Shown here in pieces: positions 16,691 through 25,494 of a DNA stretch of 64,000 nt. Position numbers and translations under genes: made by a program. The stretch is from Bacillota bacterium (lineage in GTDB: Bacteria; Bacillota_I; Bacilli_A; RF39; UBA660), in contig JAEWOE010000002.1 of NCBI GenBank assembly GCA_023460995.1, positions 1 through 64,000 on the forward strand. Reading direction: 5' to 3'. Position 1 is the first letter of the stretch. Each line of letters begins with the position of its first letter. Below the pieces are notes generated by a model. It did not search any database. It was not told the DNA's origin and was given only the letters and a program-made list of their open reading frames with translations.

Positions 16691-17328
16691 TATTAGAAAT
16701 AAAAGATTATTCAAAAAAAATAAAAAATAAACAAATTTTAAATGATATAAATTTGCGTTTAGAAAGTGGAAATGTTTACGGCTTTTTTGGAAGAAATGGT
16801 TCAGGAAAAACAATGCTTTTTAGAGCTATTTCAACATTAATATATCCTACATCTGGGGATGTTATTATTGATGGGAAATCAATTATAAATGATGATTTTG
16901 ATTTAAGACTAGTTGGTTTACTACTTGAAGAACCTGGTTTTTTTCCTCATTTGACCGGATTACAAAATTTGTCAATGTTATATGAAATAAATAATAAGAA
17001 AAATAAAGATTTAATGCTAAAAATAATGGAAAAAGTTGGTTTACAAGATAATCAGTCAGAAAAGTATCGAGAATATTCTTTGGGCATGAAACAAAAATTA
17101 AGAATTGGACAGGCAATAATGGAAGATCAGGAGTTGATAATTTTAGATGAACCAACAAATGGGTTGGATGAGACTAGTGTGGAAAATATACGCAGTATTA
17201 TTAAAGGTTTAAAGAAGGAAAAGAAGCTAGTTTTGATTGCAAGTCATAATAAAGATGATTTAAAATTATTATGTGATAAAGTATTTAAAATAGAAACAGG
17301 TAAAATTGTAGGAGAAATGAAGCTATGA
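16687..17328 (+). CDS. ABC transporter ATP-binding protein of the peptide cassette
   Basis: 213 aa ATPase. Walker A is GRNGSGKTM, the signature is the variant YSLGMKQKL, Walker B is LIILDEPTNGLD and the H-loop is ASHNKDDL (His then Asn). The short length and SLGMKQ signature match ATPases of lantibiotic-immunity and bacitracin-type exporters. It overlaps both neighbours by 4 bases (ATGA junctions). It most likely powers export of, or protection against, a peptide; whether that is the product of 14012 is not known. Confidence 0.85.
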   Translation: MILEIKDYSKKIKNKQILNDINLRLESGNVYGFFGRNGSGKTMLFRAISTLIYPTSGDVIIDGKSIINDDFDLRLVGLLLEEPGFFPHLTGLQNLSMLYEINNKKNKDLMLKIMEKVGLQDNQSEKYREYSLGMKQKLRIGQAIMEDQELIILDEPTNGLDETSVENIRSIIKGLKKEKKLVLIASHNKDDLKLLCDKVFKIETGKIVGEMKL

Positions 17329-18032
17329 CGGTGAAAAGATGGTTTTGTATAGGTTCCGCTGTTATGCTTTTGGCTACTGTAGGTCTTATAATTTATGCTA
17401 AATTAAATTTTCATCATGTCGACTACAATGATTATATTAAGAAAAGTACTTATAATTTTATAAATAGCGTTAAAAGTGAAAATAATAGTACAGGAATGAA
17501 TTATGAAAATGATCTAGGTTTAAGTAATTTTTTTATTGATGAAGAAATAAATTCATTGGAAGATTTGAAGAGATTATCTGATTATATTTTAATTGTTGCT
17601 AATAACGAACAGCCAACATTTAAAGGAAACGCAATTATAAATAACTGTACTATTTTGAAAATAATAAAAGGTCCTGAATTAAAAGAAAATGATAAAATTA
17701 AAATTTATGATCTATTATTTCATTGGGACATCATTAGGACAAAATATTTAGGAGGAAACACTCCTTTACAAGTTGAAGATAAATACATTGTATTTTTAAA
17801 GAGAACCGAAATATCAAGTATTCCAAATACATTTGTTTTTAATAGTGTTAAATATGGTCGTGTATCTTTGTTAAAAGGAAGAGATATTTTGGAAAATTAC
17901 GAATATGATTTACCAATTGAAGAAATTTTAAATTATGACTTTGTTTTTCCTGACAATAGCAATAAAGAAATTTTAGAATATAAATCAATGGTTAAACAAA
18001 TAAGAGCGTATTCAAATGATGAAATTAACTAA
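17325..18032 (+). CDS. Membrane-anchored extracytoplasmic protein of the cassette
   Basis: 235 aa with an uncleaved-looking N-terminal span (residues ~6-26) and no lipobox Cys. The outside part includes a beta-rich region (about 85-170) with SDYILIVANNE and TILKIIKGPELKENDKIKIYD. This pattern is seen in various Firmicute surface lipoproteins of unknown role. It overlaps the ATPase stop (ATGA), so it belongs to the same transcript. It may act as an immunity or substrate-handling protein; function is not established. Confidence 0.55.
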   Translation: MTVKRWFCIGSAVMLLATVGLIIYAKLNFHHVDYNDYIKKSTYNFINSVKSENNSTGMNYENDLGLSNFFIDEEINSLEDLKRLSDYILIVANNEQPTFKGNAIINNCTILKIIKGPELKENDKIKIYDLLFHWDIIRTKYLGGNTPLQVEDKYIVFLKRTEISSIPNTFVFNSVKYGRVSLLKGRDILENYEYDLPIEEILNYDFVFPDNSNKEILEYKSMVKQIRAYSNDEIN

Positions 18033-18066
18033 TTATATAAGCGGGTTAATAGGTGGAGTGATAATT

Positions 18067-19535
18067 ATGAAGTATAGTAAGAAAGTAAAAAAAAAGAATG
18101 GGGATTAGCTGTTAAAGAGTGCTTTAATTATGTTTTAGCTAATATTAAAAATAAAAAAAAGAAATTTGTGTTTGCAGTAATATTAATTGTGATTACTTTA
18201 GTATTAATTAGTATATATGATACTATATCAAATTATGAAGATCCAACAATAAAAAAACATGCTAAACTATTAGTAGATAATAATGAGCAGTTTGTTCAAA
18301 TTGAAAAATCAGATTTATATTATAAAGATGAGATGACTAATAATTATAAGGAATTAATAGATAGTAATATAAAACAAATTAATCAAAAATTAAAAGATCT
18401 CGGTAAAACAGGTGAAGACATTTATAGAATTGTTAGTTTGCATATTGAGTCTAACGATATAATGGCTTATTCAACGAGTACATATGATTTATTAGAAATT
18501 AATCCTGAATTTCGTACATATTCTAATCCATATACATATTGGGAAAATGAGTTTTCTATTGTTGTATGGAATGATCTTAAAGATTTTTTTATTGAGGATG
18601 TTACTGGTAGATTGCCTGCAAATGACGATGAAATAATGATTTCAAATTATTTGGCTGATTTATTGCTAGAAGTAGGACTAAAACCTTATGGCGAAGATGA
18701 TTATTATAAACCAATAAGTTATGAAAAACTAGTTAATTTAAATAAATATTTTCATTTTGGAAATGATAAAGTAAAAATAGTTGGGATCATAAATTATGAT
18801 TTATCAGAATTTCAAAGTCTCAAAAATATTAGCTGGGATGAATATAATGCAAACTTAGAAGCTTATAATGATATATTTGATGACCTTATGTATAAAACTA
18901 AAAATATATATAACAAATTTTTCGTTAACGGAGATTTTATTAATCATATAAATATTAATGACAAGGTCACACCAAATGCTATTTGGCGAAATGAATTAAT
19001 CAAGACAGGTGTTTTAGTTATCGAAAATACAGAAGATGGTTTCTTAAAATTATTAAATAAATTTAGATATGATAATCCAATAACGATACGAAGTTCATAT
19101 AGCGAAATTGTCGATTCCGCAATTGAAATTACAGATTCATTTCCAGATATATCTTTGATTTCAAAAATAATATTTTATTTTGTTACTATTTTTGTGTTTT
19201 TGTCTATTTTAGTTATTAACAAGTTTGTCCTTTCTAAACAAGAACTTGGAGAATTGAAAAATCGTAGATTAACAAAAAATAATATTAAGACAATGATTTT
19301 ATGGAATACTGTTTCAATTGTGATTATTTCTTTCACGTTATCATTTATTAGTTTGATATGCTTTATGCATATCTTTAAAATTTTTGTAATTGGAGATAAT
19401 GAAATATTAAATCAGGCAGTTTTACTAGGTACAAGACAATTTGTAATATTATTTTTGTCAATGATTGGAATAGGAATGATTTCTTATATAATATCAATCA
19501 TTAGTGTAAAAATTGCTTGCAAGAGCAATCTCTAA
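18067..19535 (+). CDS. FtsX/MacB-type membrane protein, N-terminus frameshifted at an A-run
   Basis: The long frame (GTG 18168-19535, 455 aa) encodes one N-terminal span, an outside domain of about 300 residues and three C-terminal spans, the FtsX/MacB permease layout. That frame has no ribosome binding site at its GTG. A good one (AGGTGGAG) precedes ATG 18067, whose frame stops at TAG 18106. Reading -1 at the run of nine A followed by G (18087-18096) joins the two without a break, giving VKKKEWGLAVKE. The site contains A AAA AAG (18090-18096), the classic -1 slippery heptamer. So this is a frameshift mutation, phase variation, programmed frameshifting or a sequencing error. It ends the ABC cassette. 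Confidence 0.65.
18090..18096 (+). promoter_or_regulatory. A AAA AAG slippery heptamer / frameshift site
   Basis: In the zero frame of ATG 18067 the codons AAA AAG preceded by A form the dnaX-type slippery sequence. A -1 slip enters the 455 aa frame. A weak seven-base stem (ATTAGCT 18104-18110 with AGCTAAT 18137-18143) starts 7 bases downstream. Confidence 0.45.
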
Positions 19536-19766
19536 TAAATGAAATATACAAAATTTTAATTTATTAGATAGTAAAAATATATTGATTAATAACAGTAAGA
19601 ATAAAATTGATTTAAAATATAATTATTTATAAAATATAAGAGGTAAAAAGTTTATGTAACTAGCACTATAATTAACTAAAGATAGACTTAAAATTGTGTA
19701 TGTAATTTTATAATCATTAAGAGATGTAAATCAAAAAAATGTCAATAACATGGTTATTGTAAATTG

Positions 19767-19802
19767 TTTTCGGAATTTTTAATAATTTCGAAAATTTTTT
19801 TA
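19767..19802 (+). terminator. Terminator of the ABC cassette
   Basis: Stem TTTTCGGAAT/ATTTCGAAAA (one G-T pair) with an eight-base loop and a T-run. It is 230 bases past the FtsX-like gene. Confidence 0.7.
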
Positions 19803-19812
19803 TTAAAAATAT

Positions 19813-20800
19813 TTAAGTATAATAGTTATATGTTTTACTTATTTTGAAATAATAGATCAGTTTTAATTTTAAAAAAAAATTATACTTCCCATTTTTTAAA
19901 AACATATTTTTTTTAAATATTAATTGTTTTATTCTATTTGAGTAAGAAATTTTTAGTTCTTCAATAAATTTATTAAATTCTATTTTATCGTTGTTTAGAA
20001 TATACAAGGAAAAAATAAATTCTGGATTTACATATATGATGAACAGCTTTTTTAAAGTGCAATTTATCTAAAACAAGAATAGCATTATTATTATCATTAA
20101 TTTTAAATGTTAAGTAAGATATTTTATTCATTTAGCGTCATAACTAATAATAAAGGTAATTTTAACCTTATCCGTTTTCATAGTCAACAACATCCTTTAA
20201 TTATCTAAAAACATTTTTCTTATTCCTCTAATTCCATAAAACAAAACTATAGATTTAATCATAACTTGCTCTCTATCATTATTTTGAGTAAAGTATCATT
20301 TTTCTTCAGCAATAATGAATGTGAAATCAGGATTTATATTTCATTTTTATTTGGAAAAGCATTTTAGAATTAAATATAATATTCCTTACAGTTTGTCTCC
20401 TTAAATGATTGATTTTTTTTTCTAATTTAATTCTATTTCCAATTAATTCATAAATTAAGTAACAAACTGTAGAATACTGTTATTAGCATGTTTCTTAACT
20501 ATTACAGTTTTAGTATATAGATCAAAGTAATCATATTTCTTAAGTTTAAAAATCTATATAGATAAAATAATACTGCTTTTTGTTTCTATAGAATTACTAT
20601 AACCAGTAACAAAACTTTTAAAGATAGAAATTAAACTTTCTTTAGCTAGATTATATAATGTATCATCTAGATTAGAAGCTAAATTTATATACTTGAAAAA
20701 GATGTTAATATTATATTTATTTAATTCTTTTCTTTAATTATTAAAAAATGTAAAAATATTATTTCATTTAAAAATTTTCATAATTATTTTGTACACTATT
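19813..20800 (-). pseudogene. Degenerate ISLre2/UPF0236-like transposase
   Basis: Translated on the - strand in shifting frames, this stretch gives segments in the order expected for the UPF0236 transposase: RQTVRNII, then FTFIIAEEK(stop)YFTQ against the family's YIAADEDHVSLQ, SIVLFYGIRG against VYVYEGI, FIISYDAK(stop)IK against YLLSDGAAWIK, and AILVLDKLHFKKAV against FVLDRFHLNKY. Many stops and frameshifts break it, and the conserved C-terminal third (CSAEGHVSH region) is missing. The last open piece, 64 aa (19813-20007), follows the LDKLH segment. Assignment is from memory of the family. Long inactive. Confidence 0.55.
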
Positions 20801-20814
20801 CACATGAAAGACCT

Positions 20815-20868
20815 CATTTAATGCTTTGTGGTATTTACATTTTAACAGAAGGTCTTTCTTTTTTTGTA
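20815..20868. repeat. Inverted repeat with T-run
   Basis: GAAAGACCT and AGGTCTTTC, 36 bases apart, with TTTTTTT after the second arm. It may be a + strand terminator or a remnant of the insertion-sequence end. Confidence 0.45.
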
Positions 20869-20990
20869 TAATAAATCATAAAAACTGGTTTTCACTATTA
20901 AATAACTTTAAATTTAATTGCTATTTATATAATGATTATGCTAGAATAAATAATTAAATGAAATTGAATTGGAAGCAAGTGATTAATTGT

Positions 20991-22190
20991 ATGGAACCAT
21001 GGAAAAAGGTTACAGAGCCATCAAAAAATACGCCCAATAAACCTACTAATAATGATAGTAGAAAAAGTACTGAAATAGAAGAGTTATTAAATATGTTAGA
21101 TGTATTAAATAATATAAAGAATATGGCTGATACAACTAATACTGGTGAAACAACTATTGATAAAGTTGATGAGCAATCTATTAACCAGGATAGTTCAAGA
21201 GAAATAACTAATTTTGATATGGAAAAACAAGATATAGATAATGCTACCGAAATAACTACTGAAACAAAGAAAGATAATAAAAACACGGATATAGATTTTA
21301 ATAAAATGGAGAAAGACAACAATTTTCTAAATAAGATTTATAATCTTATGAAAATTAAAAGATCTAAAGATAATAAAAATAAACAATTTGAAATGGATGA
21401 AATAAATACTAAAGAAAAAACTAAAATTCCTGACAGTGTTATAAGAACATTAATAACAAAATTTCTAAATCAGAGATTTTTGAGTAAAACTAGTGATTTA
21501 AACAGTAGAAGTGATTCTTTTATAAGAAGCGATGGTTTTTATAAATGGGATAATAAAAATATCGCAATTCATTTAAAAACAAAACAGTTTAATCAAATAT
21601 TAAGAGATAAGTATGGATATACTTATGAGTCTGGTGATAGTTCTCTAATACCATTATCTTTTTATTTTGACTTATCTGGTAGTATGAATAACTATACTTA
21701 TATTTTGTCTGTCATAGCAATTGAGTTATTAAAGAAGAATGTTAAATTGTTAGTTGGCTACAACCAAAGAGTGATCTGTCAAATAAATAAAATAGCAAAT
21801 AATATAACAGTAGAAGATTTTAGTGAGATACTAAAGAATATTTTAGATTATTGCAAAGATGATAAACATAGTAAAAACAAAATAGATTATAAAATTGTAG
21901 AAACAAGCATAGATAAATATTTATCTGATAAGAGTGCAGAAATGTGTGTAGTATTTAGCGATTTTGATGCTTTAAAAGAGATAATTAATTTATCGAGTTT
22001 TTGTAAAGTTTATTTTTTCTGTTTTGAAGATGATTTTGAATTATCTAGTCTAAATAAATATGAAGGGGTCTTTTATCGTATTTCTAAAATGGATGATATA
22101 GTTGAAGCTTTAATTAAAATTAATGATACTAATTTTGAAGTTCTTAAGTATGAGAAAAACAAAGAGAAAGTAAAAAGAATTATGAGGTAA
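20991..22190 (+). CDS. VWA-domain protein partnered with a MoxR-type ATPase
   Basis: About 399 aa. The N-terminal ~130 residues are low-complexity and charged (Asn, Asp, Lys, Thr), a probable disordered linker. A von Willebrand factor A domain begins near residue 220 with FYFDLSGSMNN, an intact metal-ion site (DxSxS) of the kind found in CoxE/ViaA-type partners of MoxR ATPases, and continues to about residue 380. There is no signal peptide, so it is cytoplasmic. ATG 20991 follows AGTGAT; ATG 20958 is in frame but has no ribosome binding site. The AAA+ gene starts 5 bases after the stop, so the two surely work together. The client is unknown. Confidence 0.72.
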   Translation: MEPWKKVTEPSKNTPNKPTNNDSRKSTEIEELLNMLDVLNNIKNMADTTNTGETTIDKVDEQSINQDSSREITNFDMEKQDIDNATEITTETKKDNKNTDIDFNKMEKDNNFLNKIYNLMKIKRSKDNKNKQFEMDEINTKEKTKIPDSVIRTLITKFLNQRFLSKTSDLNSRSDSFIRSDGFYKWDNKNIAIHLKTKQFNQILRDKYGYTYESGDSSLIPLSFYFDLSGSMNNYTYILSVIAIELLKKNVKLLVGYNQRVICQINKIANNITVEDFSEILKNILDYCKDDKHSKNKIDYKIVETSIDKYLSDKSAEMCVVFSDFDALKEIINLSSFCKVYFFCFEDDFELSSLNKYEGVFYRISKMDDIVEALIKINDTNFEVLKYEKNKEKVKRIMR

Positions 22191-22195
22191 CATAT

Positions 22196-24184
22196 ATGGA
22201 TTTAACGAATGATATTAACTTTCAAGAGTTTAAAGAACATTTTGAAAACATTGGATATTATGTTGAAGATGAATTAATATATTCATCTTTTAATAGTTAT
22301 TTAAATTTTAAAAATAATGCTAAAAAGCTAGGACAAGATATTTTTGCTGTTTGCCTAGAAGGTCCGCCAGGAGCAGGGAAAACAAGATATGCAGAAGTAT
22401 ATACTGAAATAATTAGTAAAATATTTGGTGATGATGTTGAAATGCTTTCATATCAGTGCGATCCAACTACGGGAAAATCAGAATTATTTGAAGAGATAAA
22501 TATTACAGCTGTTGTAAGTAGTGATATAGATAAAATAAATATTCCAGGTAAAATTATATCTGCAATTAATAAAGTTAATAATGGCAAAAAAGTAATCTTA
22601 TTTATTGATGAATATGATAAATCAAGGGAAGAAACTGATGCCTTTTTATTACAGTTTTTACAGTCAGGGAAAATAAATAGTGTTCAGCATGGTGACCTAG
22701 CTATAAAGGAAGAGTTTAAAAGTAATCTTCAAGTGATAATTTGTAAAAACAATAATCGTAATATTTCTGGGCCTTTATCAAGAAGACTAAGAGTTAGTAG
22801 ACTAGATTATATGAAACCGGAAATCTTATATAAAGTTACTCAAAGTGTTTTTTATAATGAAGACGGTACTTGCAAGGTTGATGAAGGAATATTAAATTTA
22901 GTATTACTAATATATAATAATATTTATAGTGATAGAAAAACATATGGTAGATTACCAGCTTGCTCTGAAATATTATCAACTATTGAAGACACTAACAATC
23001 TCCTTAAGTATGCTAAAGCTCCTAATCATATAATTTATAAAACGATAATTAATGGTATTTTCAAAGATTTAGATAGTATAAGTATTTTTGATTCTCGTTT
23101 AGATAAGTCACCAGAACTAAAAAAACTAATTACTAATATAAAAAATTCAAATAACACAGAAACTGCTATAGATCTTTTAAGTTTAATAAAAAGTAATATC
23201 TTTAAAGAAACTACTTTAGAATTATATAATAAATATGAGCAATTAGAAGAATTAAGATTGAAATTAAAAAGTAATGGCAATATTAGTGATATATTAAACA
23301 CCACCTTATTAGAAACTAATGTGGCTACTCGACCTAAAGAAGATATAGTAGAAGAAAAGAAAGTTAATAGTTCGTTACTTGATAGTAATTTAGATGATCA
23401 TTCAAAATACTTAGTAATTAAAGATAGAATAAATAGTATTCTTAATGAACGTGATGTTGAGGAAGATGCTGAAGTAATAAGTGCTTATGATTTAAATACC
23501 CAAGTTTCAAAAACACTTGAAGAACTTCGTAGTGTTAGGGTTTGTGAAAAAAAATTAATAAAGAAAGTAAACAGTGACAATAATCCTGTAAAAAAAGCAA
23601 GTAATTTTTTTAAAAAAAATATAGAACAAAAATTTTTTCCAAAATTAGATAATATTTTGCTTGAAACCAATCATGATATTGCTGAAATAACATTTATTTT
23701 TTCAAATAACTGGCACTTAAGTATAGCCAAGAAATTTAACATTGATGAGAGAGATGATAACAAAATATATTATGATAATTATGGAAAATTAAGTGATGAA
23801 CAAATAAAAATAAATAATGAATTTGTTAGTAAGTATTATGAAGATATTATATTCATGCTTAATACAATGGAAAAATGGGATAAAATACTAGAAATGAAAA
23901 TAAATTATAACGGAAAAAAAGAAGTCTTTGAGTTTGATGCTTTTAGACTAGAATTTAATTACGATACAAATGGAGACGTTAGAACAAAAATTATAGCAGA
24001 CAAAGACAATGAAAGTCTGTTTTCTAGAAACTGGGTTGGTGAACCTAGTATTTATAATATTATAGATGAAAATCAAGATAATTTATTAAAAAAGATACCC
24101 ATTAGAAAAAAAGATTTAAGTACTATATCATTTAATTTATTAAATGGTACCCAGCCAGCTAAAGTTTTAGAGAAGACTAAATAG
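22196..24184 (+). CDS. MoxR/CbbQ-type AAA+ ATPase with long C-terminal extension
   Basis: 662 aa. The ATPase core is in the first ~290 residues: Walker A GPPGAGKT (56-63), Walker B VILFIDEYDK with Asp138-Glu139, sensor 1 Asn in IICKNNN (~185) and an arginine pair SRRLRV (~195-200). Typical MoxR proteins are about 300-350 aa, so residues ~330-662 are an added region without recognised domain; the part around 400-480 is charged and probably helical, and ~490-640 looks folded. It is paired with the VWA gene upstream, like RavA-ViaA and CoxD-CoxE, which remodel or load cofactors into partner proteins. No obvious client enzyme lies next to it; ftsW follows after a terminator. Confidence 0.78.
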   Translation: MDLTNDINFQEFKEHFENIGYYVEDELIYSSFNSYLNFKNNAKKLGQDIFAVCLEGPPGAGKTRYAEVYTEIISKIFGDDVEMLSYQCDPTTGKSELFEEINITAVVSSDIDKINIPGKIISAINKVNNGKKVILFIDEYDKSREETDAFLLQFLQSGKINSVQHGDLAIKEEFKSNLQVIICKNNNRNISGPLSRRLRVSRLDYMKPEILYKVTQSVFYNEDGTCKVDEGILNLVLLIYNNIYSDRKTYGRLPACSEILSTIEDTNNLLKYAKAPNHIIYKTIINGIFKDLDSISIFDSRLDKSPELKKLITNIKNSNNTETAIDLLSLIKSNIFKETTLELYNKYEQLEELRLKLKSNGNISDILNTTLLETNVATRPKEDIVEEKKVNSSLLDSNLDDHSKYLVIKDRINSILNERDVEEDAEVISAYDLNTQVSKTLEELRSVRVCEKKLIKKVNSDNNPVKKASNFFKKNIEQKFFPKLDNILLETNHDIAEITFIFSNNWHLSIAKKFNIDERDDNKIYYDNYGKLSDEQIKINNEFVSKYYEDIIFMLNTMEKWDKILEMKINYNGKKEVFEFDAFRLEFNYDTNGDVRTKIIADKDNESLFSRNWVGEPSIYNIIDENQDNLLKKIPIRKKDLSTISFNLLNGTQPAKVLEKTK

Positions 24185-24187
24185 TTT

Positions 24188-24209
24188 AAGAACACATAGT
24201 GTTCTTTTT
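24188..24209 (+). terminator. Rho-independent terminator
   Basis: Perfect stem AAGAACAC/GTGTTCTT with an ATA loop and TTT. It closes the VWA/MoxR operon and separates it from ftsW. Confidence 0.8.
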
Positions 24210-24244
24210 ATTTTATTATTTCGTAAAATTATATAGGTGATAAT

Positions 24245-25324
24245 ATGAAGAAAATGAATTTAGTATTATTTATTAGCGTTATAGCTATTTCTATATTTGG
24301 TTTAATTATGGTTACATCTTCTTCATATATTTGGGCTGAATATAGGTTTGATGATCCTTATAAATTTATGAAAAGTCAGCTTCTATTTTTTTTAATAGGT
24401 TCAGTAATAATGGTTGTTGTTAGTAAAATAGATTATCATTTGTACTATAAATATGCTAATAAAATATTTATTGCTATTTTTATATTACTTATTCTTGTTT
24501 TGATACCAGGTATAGGAACTGTTAGAAATGGTAGCCGTAGTTGGTTTGGAATAGGTGGACTAGGAGTACAACCTAGTGAATTTATGAAACTTAGCTTAAT
24601 TATATTTATCTCAAAATACATGGTAAAAAATAATAGAAATTTAAGGAGTATTAAAAAAGGAGTTCTTCCTATATTGGGACTAGTTTTACTAGTATTTGGG
24701 ATTATTATGCTTGAACCAGATTTTGGAACAGGTATGATAATTATGATGATAGCTATGGGTTTATTCTTTGTCGGAAATGTTAATATGAAGTTTTTTGCAG
24801 CACTTGGAATATTAGGTGTTATTGGTATAACGGTATTAATTATTATTGCTCCATATAGGCTTGAAAGAATACTTTCATTTATAAATCCATGGAGTGATCC
24901 ATTAGGTAGTGGGTTTCAAATAATTCAATCACTTTACGCCATTGGTCCGGGAGGAATATTTGGATATGGTCTTGGAAATTCTAGACAAAAACATTTTTAC
25001 TTACCAGAGCCACAAACGGATTTTATCTTTTCAATAATAAGTGAAGAGTTTGGATTTCTAGGTTGCATAATAGTTGTCACTTTGTTTCTATTTATAATTA
25101 TTACAGGCCTTAAGATTGCGAAAAAATGTAGTGATATGTTTGGTAAATTCCTTAGTTTTGGAATAACCTTTTGGATAGCTTTTCAAGCTATACTTAATTT
25201 AATGGTTGTTGTAGGATTAATACCAGTTACCGGAGTAACACTTCCTTTCTTATCATATGGTGGTTCTTCACTGTTAATACTCATGACTAGTGTAGGAGTA
25301 TTATTAAATGTTAGTAGACATTAA
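24245..25324 (+). CDS. ftsW: FtsW/RodA/SpoVE-family peptidoglycan polymerase
   Basis: SEDS-family glycosyltransferase that polymerises lipid II, 359 aa with about ten spans. Signatures: LGVQPSEFMKL (~112-122), EPDFGTG (~159-165), PYRLERILSF...DPLGSGFQ (about 204-225), LPEPQTDFIFSIISEEFGF (~258-276) and PFLSYGGSSLL near the C-terminus. WNPW-like INPWSDP favours FtsW/SpoVE over RodA. Its place after the penicillin-binding protein and mraY, in the usual dcw order, supports ftsW (or spoVE), although some 13 kb of other genes separate it from mraY. Confidence 0.88.
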   Translation: MKKMNLVLFISVIAISIFGLIMVTSSSYIWAEYRFDDPYKFMKSQLLFFLIGSVIMVVVSKIDYHLYYKYANKIFIAIFILLILVLIPGIGTVRNGSRSWFGIGGLGVQPSEFMKLSLIIFISKYMVKNNRNLRSIKKGVLPILGLVLLVFGIIMLEPDFGTGMIIMMIAMGLFFVGNVNMKFFAALGILGVIGITVLIIIAPYRLERILSFINPWSDPLGSGFQIIQSLYAIGPGGIFGYGLGNSRQKHFYLPEPQTDFIFSIISEEFGFLGCIIVVTLFLFIIITGLKIAKKCSDMFGKFLSFGITFWIAFQAILNLMVVVGLIPVTGVTLPFLSYGGSSLLILMTSVGVLLNVSRH

Positions 25325-25336
25325 TAAAAAAATTAA

Positions 25337-25413
25337 AGAACTTAAAGATAAGTTCTCTTTTGTAACATTTAGTTAAATAATTATTTTAAAAAATAGGGTG
25401 AACCCTATTTTTT
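25337..25413 (+). terminator. Two tandem hairpin terminators after ftsW
   Basis: The first hairpin is AGAACTT/AAGTTCT then CTTTT. The second is a perfect 11-base stem AAAAAATAGGG/CCCTATTTTTT with a TGAA loop (25388-25413). The second could act on both strands. Confidence 0.8.
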
Positions 25414-25494
25414 AAATTCATGTTCATAAAATCGTAACAAAAAGTTCACAAAAAATTAATATTTTTTAAATACAATATATTGTGAGGTGGTATG

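Larger units (their letters stand above)
19536..20957. other. 1.4 kb without an intact gene
   Basis: It holds a terminator (19767-19801), the remains of a - strand transposase (about 19813-20800) and a long-armed inverted repeat at 20815-20866. The first 230 bases after the FtsX-like gene show nothing recognisable. Confidence 0.7.

Noticed and set aside
19813..20800. Use of TGA as Trp (genetic code 4)
   Set aside because: TGA falls at two expected Trp-like positions only in the dead transposase. Many intact genes (trmD, rsmE, the ABC ATPase at 16687) end in TGA at the expected length.
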